This document shows positions 47,406 through 55,764 of a stretch of DNA of 64,000 nt, in pieces. The notes beneath the pieces are model-generated. The model saw nothing but the letters and a program-made list of their open reading frames with translations, ran no database searches and was not told the DNA's origin. The position numbers and the translations under genes are program-made. The stretch is from JAAZBW01 sp035647855. Its GTDB lineage: Bacteria > Actinomycetota > Actinomycetes > Actinomycetales > Actinomycetaceae. The stretch spans positions 1-64,000 of the forward strand of contig DASRMP010000070.1 in assembly GCA_035647855.1 (NCBI GenBank). The letters are read 5' to 3'. Position 1 is the stretch's first letter. Each line of letters begins with the position of its first letter.

Positions 47406-49211
47406 TCAGAAGGGTGGTGGGCCGGAGTCCTTTGGGGACGGTTGCCCGGAATCTGTTGGTGGCGGGTCTCGGTCCGCTCCGGGTGGTGGGGTCGAATCTG
47501 TTCGTTGAGCAGGGGAGTTTGAGGTGCGGATGCCCGGGGGTTCCTCGGGTTGAGACTCTCGGATGAGTCTTCGTGGTGGGCGAGGTTTCGGTCCGGTGTA
47601 GATGGTGCCGAGTGGGCTCTTCCAGATCCGCCGACTGTTGGTGTTCTCAGTCATGTACTGGCCGGCGCCGAGGCTCTTGGCGCGGTGGCACCTGCGGCAC
47701 AGCAGCATCAGCCGGTGGAGTGCTGTGGTGCCGCCCTTCCACCATTCCTTGAGGTGGTCTTGTTCGCAGTACAGGGCGGGACTGTCACAGCCGGGCCTGC
47801 TGCACGTCTTGTCACGCAGGTCCACCGCGACGGCGATGTGTTTCGGGGGCCGATACTGGGCTCGCCCGACGTCGAGGGGCCGGCCATCGAACGTGTCCGT
47901 GATGATCCGCCGCCACGTCCCACCCGCAGCCAGCAGGATCGCGACCGCGGGCGAGATGGGGCCGTACCCCTCCAGCCAAGCACACTCCAGCCGACCATCA
48001 CGATCCGGGATGGCGCCTGCGGGGGCGGTCAGGTCCGGGCCGGCGGAGGCTGTCAGATCCGGAGCTGGGGTGTCGGACTCTTCGGCTCCCATGATCTCGT
48101 CGTGGATCCGTCCCAGAGGCGAGGCGTGGCCCTCCCAGTCGGGGAGGGTGCGGGCGAGGACCTCCAGGGGCACGGTCACGTTGACCCTCGTGGGAGGCAC
48201 ATCCACGTGCCCTCCCACGGTGATGGCAGTCCCCTCCCGCAGCGCTTTCACGGCGAGGGAGGCGAGAGTATCGGTGCGCAACTCCTGGTGGCTGCGGCTG
48301 TCGCCGGCGGCCTTGGCTGCTGTGGCGGACCGCTCCAACACGGTGTTCACGGTGGCGGCGTGGTCGGCGGGCATGAACACGTTGAACGAGGCCATCCCAT
48401 CCGCAGCGGGACGCAGCCGGGAGACGTACCGGCGGCGGCGGGCCTTCCCATGCCGCTCGTCCGCACCCTCCGGATCCAGCTCAACAAGCAGCCGGGCGAT
48501 CTCACGGGTGATCTCCCGCGGCGTCAGCGACGCGGCCTTCGGGAGGATCTCGTCCTGGACTGCGAACGCGAGCGGAGCATCCACCCGGGCCAGTGCCTCC
48601 GCAATCGCACACGCCTTCTCCACCGACAGGACCCCGGCCACGAACATGTCACCGGTCTGATACAGCCTGCCGAACACCTGCCGGCCCGCCTTGATCCACC
48701 GCGAAACCGTGAACGGGGCGATCCCCAAAGCACTCCCAATCTCCTCAGCCGCGAAATTGTGAACAGAGTGGCGATCGGCGAACTCTAACCGCAGATCCTC
48801 CGCCAACTCCGTGGCATGCCGCACCAACGCCGCATTTGCCTGATTCGCCAGCAGGGCCACCGACCCCATCAGGCCGAGCCGATCCGACGGCGTGGGAGCG
48901 AAGAACTCCTCATCCAGCAGCGGAGCCACATGCTCAAGCGTCCTAATCGCCGTCAGGTATCCCGTCTCCACGACGCCCCGCATCGCCGCAGACACAGACG
49001 CCGCCTGCTCCAGAGGCGAGAGATCATCGACAGGAGTAGACGGCCCCTGCTCGCCCGAACCCGCCGGAACATACGGGACAGGCAGACCCGCACACGGCCG
49101 CACCACAAGCTCACGACCCACTTTCGCGGCGTCACGGCCGCCGTTGGCAACATCACGGCCGCCGCGGGCGGCGCCTCCAGCCGACGCGGATTGGTCTCTG
49201 TTCCCCTGCAT
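47406..49211 (-). CDS. DUF222 / HNH (13E12 repeat-like) protein
   Basis: The product has 601 residues. Residues 60-420 are the helical DUF222 domain (SVHNFAAEEIGSALGIAPFT, TPREITREIARLLVELDPEG, MPADHAATVNTVLERSA). An HNH-type zinc finger follows: CSRPGC at about 485, EQDHLKEWWKGG and LLCRRCHRAKS. The canonical N-L after the GG-T loop is H-R here and the final HH is CH, so the nuclease centre is atypical. The last 60 residues are Pro-rich. This family is multicopy in many actinobacteria and behaves like a selfish or mobile gene; its activity is unproven. No ribosome site precedes the ATG. Confidence 0.85.
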   Translation of the reverse strand: MQGNRDQSASAGGAARGGRDVANGGRDAAKVGRELVVRPCAGLPVPYVPAGSGEQGPSTPVDDLSPLEQAASVSAAMRGVVETGYLTAIRTLEHVAPLLDEEFFAPTPSDRLGLMGSVALLANQANAALVRHATELAEDLRLEFADRHSVHNFAAEEIGSALGIAPFTVSRWIKAGRQVFGRLYQTGDMFVAGVLSVEKACAIAEALARVDAPLAFAVQDEILPKAASLTPREITREIARLLVELDPEGADERHGKARRRRYVSRLRPAADGMASFNVFMPADHAATVNTVLERSATAAKAAGDSRSHQELRTDTLASLAVKALREGTAITVGGHVDVPPTRVNVTVPLEVLARTLPDWEGHASPLGRIHDEIMGAEESDTPAPDLTASAGPDLTAPAGAIPDRDGRLECAWLEGYGPISPAVAILLAAGGTWRRIITDTFDGRPLDVGRAQYRPPKHIAVAVDLRDKTCSRPGCDSPALYCEQDHLKEWWKGGTTALHRLMLLCRRCHRAKSLGAGQYMTENTNSRRIWKSPLGTIYTGPKPRPPRRLIRESQPEEPPGIRTSNSPAQRTDSTPPPGADRDPPPTDSGQPSPKDSGPPPF

Positions 49212-49452
49212 GACTCAAGTCCATCAGGGACCACTGACACGAACCCCGGCCCAAACACACCCTGCGAATGTGAACTGCGTCACATCGTACGCGGGTCTGA
49301 TTTCCGCTCTGCCTCGCGTGCTACGCAGCGCGCTCTTCAAGGAAGAAATGGGGAGAGCGGCCAAAGGGGATGGCAGCCCGGAGGACAGCACAGCCCGGAG
49401 GAGAGTCCGGAGGAGAGTACTGCCCAGGAGCGCCGGCAACCAGACCTACGGA
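49212..49452. other. Gene-free stretch with short GGAG repeats
   Basis: No gene is supported. Between about 49375 and 49425 the unit cccggaggacagca/ccggaggagagt recurs four times. The stretch separates the DUF222 gene from the CPBP fragment. Confidence 0.5.
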
Positions 49453-49713
49453 TCAGAAGCCGCCAGGCCAGGCGACTCCGATCACCGCACTGGCACCGAG
49501 TATGCCGAGGCGGTCCACCAGTGGTGCAGTGGCGTAGCCGGCCCAGCCCGCTTCCTCCAGAACAGCACCGAACAGGCATAGGAGGAAGAGCCATGGCAGT
49601 AGGGACATTGATGTCGCCGGACCATCGTGGACCACACCGAGGGCAGCTCCGGCGGTGAGATAGATCGCGAGCACTGCCGGAGGAATGACAACCGTAACAA
49701 CCTGTCCAGCCTG
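49453..49713 (-). pseudogene. CPBP intramembrane protease fragment
   Basis: About 85 codons read VIPPAVLAIYLTAGAALGVV, SLLPWLFLLCLFGAVLEEAG and WAGYATAPLVDRLGILGAS, then GVAWPGGF and a stop. EEAGWAGY is the first catalytic motif of CPBP (CaaX-like/bacteriocin-processing) proteases. The second motif, a tryptophan-x2-H a few residues after GV-W, is missing because the frame terminates there, and at least the first half of the protein is gone. It starts 5 bp after the cyclophilin-like stop. Confidence 0.6.
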
Positions 49714-49718
49714 CCGGC

Positions 49719-50072
49719 TCACTCCGCTGCGGTGATGGTGACGGTGGTGCCGTCGGCTATCTCGGGCAGCGCGCCGAGGTCGCTGTCGAGACGGCCGAGC
49801 GAGAACAGACCGGGGCCGGATTCGAAGTCGCGGTAGATGATCGCCAGGTTGGCCCACGGTGCGTAGTACGAGAGGTCCCCAGCCGTGGCCGCGGTCCCGT
49901 CCGGTGCGTCCTTGGTGGACAGCTGCTCGGGGAGCTCGGTGATCTTCTCCGCGCTGTTGAAGTCCTTCAGAGGCAGGGTGAGGGGGAGAAGGGCTGTGAA
50001 GTCGCGGGCCGCGGAGCTGTCGTTCAAGGTCGCAGAGTACTCGGTGCCGTCTACGGTGAGGATGATGCGCAC
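49719..50072 (-). CDS. Cyclophilin-like domain protein
   Basis: The product has 117 residues. The GTG at 50072 has AAAGGA eight bases upstream. The sequence runs RIILTVDGTEYSATLNDSSA, ARDFTALLPLTLPLKDF and YYAPWANLAIIYRDF, ending LGALPEIADGTTVTI. This is the bacterial cyclophilin-like fold (about 115 residues), a beta barrel related to cyclophilin that lacks the usual isomerase residues. It is cytoplasmic, with no signal. Function is unknown. It may have been cotranscribed with the truncated CPBP gene. Confidence 0.8.
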   Translation of the reverse strand: MRIILTVDGTEYSATLNDSSAARDFTALLPLTLPLKDFNSAEKITELPEQLSTKDAPDGTAATAGDLSYYAPWANLAIIYRDFESGPGLFSLGRLDSDLGALPEIADGTTVTITAAE

Positions 50073-50598
50073 GAGAGTTTCCTTTCGTGGGAGATGAACA
50101 GGGTATCGCGCGAATGTGCACGATGTCGGTCCGCAGCGGCCCTTCTCGTACCGCCTCGTGCCGTGGACACGAATGAGGGGCGCACCCGAATGGGTCTGCG
50201 CCCCTATCCGCATCTTTCGGCAACCGCCCCCCAGGGATCGCGCTCTTTGAGCCGCTAACCCGCGCGCCCTGCCCTTTCCGGAACGGATGCCGAACCTGGC
50301 TGACCCCCGGGTGGGAGGCCGGGCTCAGGGGGGAGGAACCTGGCCCGCCGGCCCACGCCGGGGGTCTATCACCAGTCAGCCGAGCTTTCCGCTCGGCGGG
50401 CCCGCCCTTCCCCTCAGTCGGGCGATACCCTCCGCGGGACCGGTGTCGTATCAGTCCCGCTTGCCGGCTTCCGCGCGAATCCCCTCAGAAGCTTCGGTTG
50501 CCGACTGCAATAAATATGCTTTGTGATCCTGAACGCATCCTGAAAATCTCGGGTGCATTATCTGGCACTTATGTGGAGAAGTCGGTGATACCTGCTAC
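50073..50598. ncRNA. GC-rich intergenic segment with clustered hairpins (candidate structured RNA)
   Basis: No gene is supported in 526 bp. Perfect or near-perfect stems cluster here: GGGGCGCA...TGCGCCCC (50177-50204); GCCGAGC/GCTCGGC (50379-50385, 50391-50397); GGCCCGCC/GGCGGGCC (50342-50349, 50395-50402); and GCGGGAC/GTCCCGC (50434-50440, 50454-50460). I compared by eye with c-di-AMP, cobalamin, RNase P and SRP RNA patterns and found no convincing match. Strand cannot be decided. It may be leader RNA for the cyclophilin-like gene or trailer of the mannosyltransferase gene. Confidence 0.3.
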
Positions 50599-52371
50599 CT
50601 ACCAGGTGAGCAGCCAGGTGTGGACGTGCCAGAACTCGTATCCCACGACCATCCCGGTCCAGATCGGCCACCAGAAGACGGTCGCGAGGACGGCGAGGAT
50701 GAGGACCACCGACGAGACCACGATGCCGATGCGCTGCGTGCGAACGCCGTGCTGGTCACCCGAACGGAGGCCGGGGAAGCGGAAGCGCCGCGAGCTGCGG
50801 AGCGCTTCAGGGTCCCACGCGCTCGCCAGCGGGAGTCGCTGCGTGATGATGCCGATGGCGTAGGCGAGTGCAAGCGCGACGAACGGCAGGATCGTGATCG
50901 TGTAGAAGTTGAAGACCGTGCGGTTCATGTACAGGAACCACGGCAGGTAGGTCGCTGCGTATCCGGTGAGGATGATCCCGGCGCGTCCGTCGCGGCAGCG
51001 AACCGCCAGCCACGTCACGAGCAGCAGGGCCAGCGCGGCGGACCACCAGATGAATGGGTTGCCGAGTGCCGTGATGACCCCGACGCAACGGTCGGCGCCG
51101 CACAGGGCCTGCTGGTCCACGTCGTCGTAGCCCTGCCAGTAGAACAGCGTTGGGCGGATCTGCAGGAGCCAGCCGATCGGGTGGGCCTGATAGGTGTGCT
51201 CCGAGTCCAGACCGCTGTGGAAGTCGTACATCTGCAGGTGGTACTGCAGGAACGAGTTCAGCGTGTCCGGCATCCAGGCACGCGGCGGGTGCTGACCGGA
51301 GGACCGGAGGTCCGCCGCCCACTGATGCATGTACGAGCCGGGGTGCGTGAACCAGGAGAACCAGCTGGCGAGGTAGGCGGCGATCGTTGTGGGCACGAAG
51401 GCAAGGAATGCGGGGACGCCGCCCCTCAGGATGCTGCCGGACACGGGCCGGCGCACTCCGAGGAGTCGGCGTGCGCTGAGATCCCAGAGCCATGCGGCGA
51501 GTCCGAGGACGGCGGCCGCGTAGAAGCCCGACCACTTGACTCCCGCGGCGCCGCCGATGAACACGCCCGCGAGGACGAGCCAGCCACGGAATCCCGTCCC
51601 GGGACCTTTCGGGTGCTGCCACCAGTCGTCCGCGGCGTACCGCCGTGCCATGTGCGCCCGGCTCGCATCGCGATCGCGGAGGACGGCCCAGAAGCCGAGC
51701 AGGATGAACAGCGCGAGGAAGACGTCCAGCAGACCGATGCGAGAGAGTGTGAGGCCGATGCCGTCGATGGCGACGAGTCCCGCCGTAAGGGTCGCCAGCG
51801 TCGCGGAACGGAACAGCCGCAGCGCGATCCGTCCCACAAGGAACACCATCAACGTGCCCGCCACGGCCGCGGCGAATCGCCAGCCGAGTCCGTTGTCCGC
51901 CCCGAACAGGCGCATGCCCAGGGCGATCAGCCATTTGCCGAGTTCGCCGTGCACCACGTACGAGGGCACGTCGGTCATCTCGCGGTGGTCGCCCTGATTG
52001 AAGTAGTGGTTGGGGTTGTCCTCGTCGATCGGCTCCCACTTGGTGGAGAAGCCGAACCTGTCGAGAGTGAAGGCATCCTTCACGTAATACGTCTCGTCGA
52101 ACATGATGCGTTCGGGATGATCCAGATTCACCAGCCGCAGCACGCCGCCGAGGATCGTCATCAGGAGAGGTCCCAGCCATCCCCACAGGATGGTCCGGCG
52201 CGGCAGGCGCTCCCCGATCTGGAGCAACCCGAGGCGGCCGCGCAGCACGGGTTCTCGCTGCTGCGGAGTGACCTCCCTCAGCTCGACGCCGTCCCCCCGG
52301 CCTCCGCCCTCGGGGACGGATTCCGCTCCGGCTTCTCGGGCGGCGGCGCTGCCGCGGAGCGGGATGGTCAC
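50599..52371 (-). CDS. pmt: Protein O-mannosyltransferase (PMT family)
   Basis: The product has 590 residues. The enzyme transfers mannose from polyprenyl-phosphomannose to Ser/Thr of exported proteins at the membrane. Family marks are LRLVNLDHPERIMFDETYYV near 80-100, with the catalytic acidic DE-Y motif, then YFNQGDHREMTDVPSYVVHGELGK (as two parts: GDHREMTDVPSYVVHGELGK), VKWSG, and later DFHSGLDSEHTYQ. About ten membrane helices follow, ending in WPIWTGMVVGYEFWHVHTWL. It is divergent from rsmI with 51 bp between starts, a pairing conserved in actinobacteria. The giant repeat protein and the lipoproteins here are possible substrates (inference). Confidence 0.92.
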   Translation of the reverse strand: MTIPLRGSAAAREAGAESVPEGGGRGDGVELREVTPQQREPVLRGRLGLLQIGERLPRRTILWGWLGPLLMTILGGVLRLVNLDHPERIMFDETYYVKDAFTLDRFGFSTKWEPIDEDNPNHYFNQGDHREMTDVPSYVVHGELGKWLIALGMRLFGADNGLGWRFAAAVAGTLMVFLVGRIALRLFRSATLATLTAGLVAIDGIGLTLSRIGLLDVFLALFILLGFWAVLRDRDASRAHMARRYAADDWWQHPKGPGTGFRGWLVLAGVFIGGAAGVKWSGFYAAAVLGLAAWLWDLSARRLLGVRRPVSGSILRGGVPAFLAFVPTTIAAYLASWFSWFTHPGSYMHQWAADLRSSGQHPPRAWMPDTLNSFLQYHLQMYDFHSGLDSEHTYQAHPIGWLLQIRPTLFYWQGYDDVDQQALCGADRCVGVITALGNPFIWWSAALALLLVTWLAVRCRDGRAGIILTGYAATYLPWFLYMNRTVFNFYTITILPFVALALAYAIGIITQRLPLASAWDPEALRSSRRFRFPGLRSGDQHGVRTQRIGIVVSSVVLILAVLATVFWWPIWTGMVVGYEFWHVHTWLLTW

Positions 52372-52422
52372 CGGACGATCCTAGGGGAGCCCTGCGGCAA
52401 CCGATACGAGAGACTGGGAGGC

Positions 52423-53268
52423 GTGAACATTCCCACCGAGAGCCTCGTGCTCCTCGCCGCAACGCCGATAGGCGAGACCACGGATGCCCCACCCCGTCTC
52501 CTCACCGCGCTCCAGGAGGCAGACGTGGTCGCCGCAGAGGACACGCGGCGGCTCCTCGCGCTCGCCAAACGCCTCGGCATCCGTATCGGGGGACGGATCG
52601 TCTCGCTGCACGAGCACAACGAGTCCGCTCGCGCTGCCGAGGTCGTGGAGGCGGCGGATGGCGGCGCTTTCGTCGTCGTCGTTACGGACGCGGGGATGCC
52701 GTCCGTGTCCGACCCGGGTTACCGAGTTGCCCGCGCCGCCATCGACGCCGGTGTGCGAGTCTCGGTCCTGCCCGGTCCATCGGCCGCGCTGACCGCGCTC
52801 GCGGTCTCGGGACTGCCCACCGACCGGTTCACGTTCGAGGGATTCCTCCCGCGGCGCGACGGCGATCGCGACCGTGCCCTGGACGCGCTTGCGCATGATC
52901 CGCGCACGATGATCTTCTTCGAGTCACCCAGACGCGTCGGCGTGACGCTTGCCGCAATGGCGCGCGCGTTCGGCGGGAATCGACCCGCCGCCGTGTGCCG
53001 CGAGCTGACCAAGACACACGAGGAGGTGCTGCGCGGGAGCCTGACGGAGCTCGCGGCGGCGACAGCAGACGGGGTGCTGGGTGAGGTGACCGTCGTCGTC
53101 GCCGGGGCGGACGAGGGGGAGCGGGCGGACGTGGCGGCGGCGACCGCGGAAGTGGGCGCGCTCGTCGACCTGGGAGTGAGGCTCAAGGACGCGGCGGCGC
53201 ACGTGGCCGCCCGGACCGGTCTGGGGACTCGGGAGCTCTATCAGCGCGCCCTGGAGGCGCGGGAGTAG
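52423..53268 (+). CDS. rsmI: 16S rRNA 2'-O-ribose methyltransferase RsmI
   Basis: The product has 281 residues from GTG 52423, with GGGAGG close upstream. It methylates the 2'-OH of C1402 in 16S rRNA using SAM. Motifs are LLAATPIGETTDAPPR, VVAAEDTRRLLALAKRLGI, VVVTDAGMPSVSDPGYR, the SAM-site VLPGPSAALTALAVSGL, FFESPRRV and CRELTKTHEEVLRGSL. All family landmarks are present and in order. The frame is open far upstream, but that part is antisense to the mannosyltransferase gene. The stop is 1 bp from the stop of the convergent nicotinamidase gene. Confidence 0.95.
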   Translation: MNIPTESLVLLAATPIGETTDAPPRLLTALQEADVVAAEDTRRLLALAKRLGIRIGGRIVSLHEHNESARAAEVVEAADGGAFVVVVTDAGMPSVSDPGYRVARAAIDAGVRVSVLPGPSAALTALAVSGLPTDRFTFEGFLPRRDGDRDRALDALAHDPRTMIFFESPRRVGVTLAAMARAFGGNRPAAVCRELTKTHEEVLRGSLTELAAATADGVLGEVTVVVAGADEGERADVAAATAEVGALVDLGVRLKDAAAHVAARTGLGTRELYQRALEARE

Positions 53269-53269
53269 G

Positions 53270-53845
53270 TCAGGCGAAGGCCTCCGCGGCCGTCACGTAC
53301 TCCACGCCGGCGTCCGCCATCCTCTCGCGGGCAAGGACACCGAGTTCCTCGCTCGTGGGCACGGTCAGGTCCGAGATCACCCGCGTGGCGAGATGCTCCT
53401 GGCGGGCATCGATCGCCGTCTCCTTGACGCAGTGCGATTCCGCGATCCCGACGACATCGACCTTCCTGATACCCGCGCGGGCGAGGAGTTCCGAAAGGCC
53501 GCGGCCCTGCTCGTCCCTGCCCTCGAACCCGGAGTAGGCAGCGGCGTGCTGTCCCTTCTTGACGGACGCATCCGGCCCGAGGTCCGCCAGCGCCGGGTGG
53601 AGTTCGGCCTCACTCGAACCCGCGACGCCGTGGGGCGGCCACGTGTCCACGAAGTCCGGGGTCGAGGAGAAGTGCTCGCCCGGATCGATGTGCCAGTCCC
53701 GCGTGGTCACGACCAGGTCGTAGCGCTCGCGGTTCGCCTCGGCGAACTCCGCGATCCGTTCGGCGACGGCGTTGCCTCCCTCGACGGCAAGCGCACCGCC
53801 CTCGCAGAAAGTGGGCTGGACATCGACGACGATGAGTGCACGCAT
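53270..53845 (-). CDS. pncA: Nicotinamidase / pyrazinamidase
   Basis: The product has 191 residues, the usual length. It is a cysteine hydrolase that deamidates nicotinamide to nicotinate for NAD salvage. Asp8 in IVVDVQ, Lys96 or Lys97 in SVKKGQH and Cys139 in GIAESHCVKET form the catalytic triad. The metal ligands are Asp50, His52 and His58 in DWHIDPGEHF. GIAESHCV replaces the more common GLATDYCV, so a related amidase specificity is possible. It lies between rsmI and metG on the opposite strand. Confidence 0.88.
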   Translation of the reverse strand: MRALIVVDVQPTFCEGGALAVEGGNAVAERIAEFAEANRERYDLVVTTRDWHIDPGEHFSSTPDFVDTWPPHGVAGSSEAELHPALADLGPDASVKKGQHAAAYSGFEGRDEQGRGLSELLARAGIRKVDVVGIAESHCVKETAIDARQEHLATRVISDLTVPTSEELGVLARERMADAGVEYVTAAEAFA

Positions 53846-53962
53846 ACGTCAATGGTAGTCAAGGGGCCGTCGAACGCACAGGGCGAAACCGAGTTCGGCC
53901 TCCGGCCGCGCGCTCCGGCCGGCATTCGAGGCCGCCTCCGCGCACACCCTAGGATTGGGCAC

Positions 53963-55756
53963 ATGGCCTCGATCCTCTCCGCCGTCGCGTGGCCCTACGC
54001 GTCGGGCCCCCGCCACATCGGTCACGTCGCCGGATTCGGTATCCCGTCAGACGTCTTCAGCCGCTACATGCGAATGCGCGGCGACGACGTGCTGATGGTC
54101 TCGGGGACCGACGAGCACGGCACGCCGATCCTCGTGGCGGCCGAGCAGCTGGGCCTGCCTCCGCGGGAACTCGCGGATCGCAACAACGAGCTGATCGTGA
54201 AGGACCTGGTGGACCTCGGGCTGTCGTACGACCTCTTCACCCGAACCACCACCACGAACCACTACGAGGTCGTTCAGAAGATGTTCCGCGTGGTCCGGGA
54301 CAACGGCTACCTCGTCGAGCAGATCACCCAGTCGGCGATCAGCCCCTCCACCGGCCGTACGTTGCCCGACCGCTACATCGAAGGCACCTGCCCGATCTGC
54401 GATTACGACGGCGCCCGCGGCGACCAGTGCGACAACTGCGGCAACCAGCTCGATGCCACCGACCTCATCAACCCGCGCAGTCGCGTGAACGGCGAGACTC
54501 CCAAGTTCGTCGACACCAGCCACTGGTTCCTCGATCTCCCCGCGCTCGCCGAGGAACTCGGGACATGGCTTGACGGCCGGGAGGCCACCGGCGAGTGGCG
54601 TCCGAACGTCATCAAGTTCTCCCAGCACATCCTCGAGGAGATCCGGCCGCGGGCGATCACCCGCGATATCGACTGGGGCATCCCCGTACCGGGCTGGGAG
54701 GACCAGCCCACCAAGCGCATCTACGTGTGGTTCGACGCCGTGATCGGCTACCTCTCCGCCTCGATCGAGTGGGCCCGCCGTTCCGGCGATCCCGAGGCGT
54801 GGCGGAAGTGGTGGAACGATCCCGCCGCCCGCTCCTACTACTTCATGGGCAAGGACAACATCGTCTTCCACTCCCAGATCTGGCCCGCCGAACTGCTCGG
54901 CTACAACGGCCAGGGCGATCACGGCGGCGAACCCGGCGAGTTCGGGGTGCTCAACCTGCCCACGCAGGTGGTCTCGTCGGAGTTCCTGACGATGGAGGGC
55001 GCCAAGTTCTCCACCTCGCGCGGCGTGGTGATCCTCGTGCGCGACTTCCTCGAGCGCTACCAAGTGGACGCGCTGCGCTATTTCATCTCCGTGGCCGGAC
55101 CCGAGAACCAGGACTCCGACTTCACGTGGTCCCAGTTCCTGCGCCGCACCAACGGCGAGCTCGTGGCCGGCTGGGGTAACCTCGTGAACCGCACCGCCGC
55201 GATGCTGGCGAAGAACTTCGGCGAGATCCCCGCGCCCGGTGAGCTCGAGGAGATCGATCAGAACCTGCTCGGCGCGATCGACGCCGGATTCAAGACCGTT
55301 GGAGACTACATCGGGCGCCACCGTTTCAAGGCCGGCATCAGCGAGATCATGCGACTGGTGGGCGAGGCCAACAAGTACGTGGCCGAGACCGAGCCGTTCA
55401 AGCTCAAGGGGGAGCACGAGCGGGAGAGGCTCGCCACGGTGCTGCACACCCTCGCGACCGCCGTCGTGAACCTGGATCTCATGTTCTCCCCGTACCTGCC
55501 GCACTCATCCAACACCATTGACGCGATGTTCGGCGGGACCGGCGAGATCGCGCCGATGCCGCGCTCGGAACTGGTCTCCGACCTGGGCGGCGGTCCGGAT
55601 CACCTCGTCATCGCCGGTGACTACTCCTCGGTGCCGGCATGGGGCCCGCGTGACGCGTTCGTCGGCGCTCCCATCGTGAAGCCCACGCCGGTGTTCACGA
55701 AGCTCGACGAGTCGATCGTCGAGGAGGAACTCGGCCGTATGGGCCTGGAGGTCTGA
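53963..55756 (+). CDS. metG: Methionyl-tRNA synthetase
   Basis: The product has 597 residues. A TAGGAT box lies seven bases before the ATG at 53963 with no ribosome site, so the message is probably leaderless. HIGH is at residues 18-21, the four-cysteine zinc knuckle is CPICDYDGARGDQCDNC near 150, GIPVPGWE lies near 236, and the KMSKS-type loop is KFSTS (348-352). The C-terminal anticodon-binding helical domain ends the protein; there is no EMAP-like dimerisation domain, as in short bacterial MetRS. It charges initiator and elongator tRNA-Met. tatD follows by 8 bp. Confidence 0.97.
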   Translation: MASILSAVAWPYASGPRHIGHVAGFGIPSDVFSRYMRMRGDDVLMVSGTDEHGTPILVAAEQLGLPPRELADRNNELIVKDLVDLGLSYDLFTRTTTTNHYEVVQKMFRVVRDNGYLVEQITQSAISPSTGRTLPDRYIEGTCPICDYDGARGDQCDNCGNQLDATDLINPRSRVNGETPKFVDTSHWFLDLPALAEELGTWLDGREATGEWRPNVIKFSQHILEEIRPRAITRDIDWGIPVPGWEDQPTKRIYVWFDAVIGYLSASIEWARRSGDPEAWRKWWNDPAARSYYFMGKDNIVFHSQIWPAELLGYNGQGDHGGEPGEFGVLNLPTQVVSSEFLTMEGAKFSTSRGVVILVRDFLERYQVDALRYFISVAGPENQDSDFTWSQFLRRTNGELVAGWGNLVNRTAAMLAKNFGEIPAPGELEEIDQNLLGAIDAGFKTVGDYIGRHRFKAGISEIMRLVGEANKYVAETEPFKLKGEHERERLATVLHTLATAVVNLDLMFSPYLPHSSNTIDAMFGGTGEIAPMPRSELVSDLGGGPDHLVIAGDYSSVPAWGPRDAFVGAPIVKPTPVFTKLDESIVEEELGRMGLEV

Positions 55757-55764
55757 TCTCGCCC

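Noticed and set aside
47550..48788. 412-codon plus-strand frame antisense to the DUF222/HNH gene
   Set aside because: It is a shadow of a well-supported gene on the other strand.
50200..50480. Known riboswitch or RNA (c-di-AMP, cobalamin, SRP, RNase P) in the structured gap
   Set aside because: Only scattered similarity to consensus blocks such as the ydaO tail; the invariant elements are missing or out of order on both strands.
50620..52422. 600-codon upstream extension of the rsmI frame
   Set aside because: It lies antisense to the mannosyltransferase gene; RsmI homology begins at 52423 with its own ribosome site.
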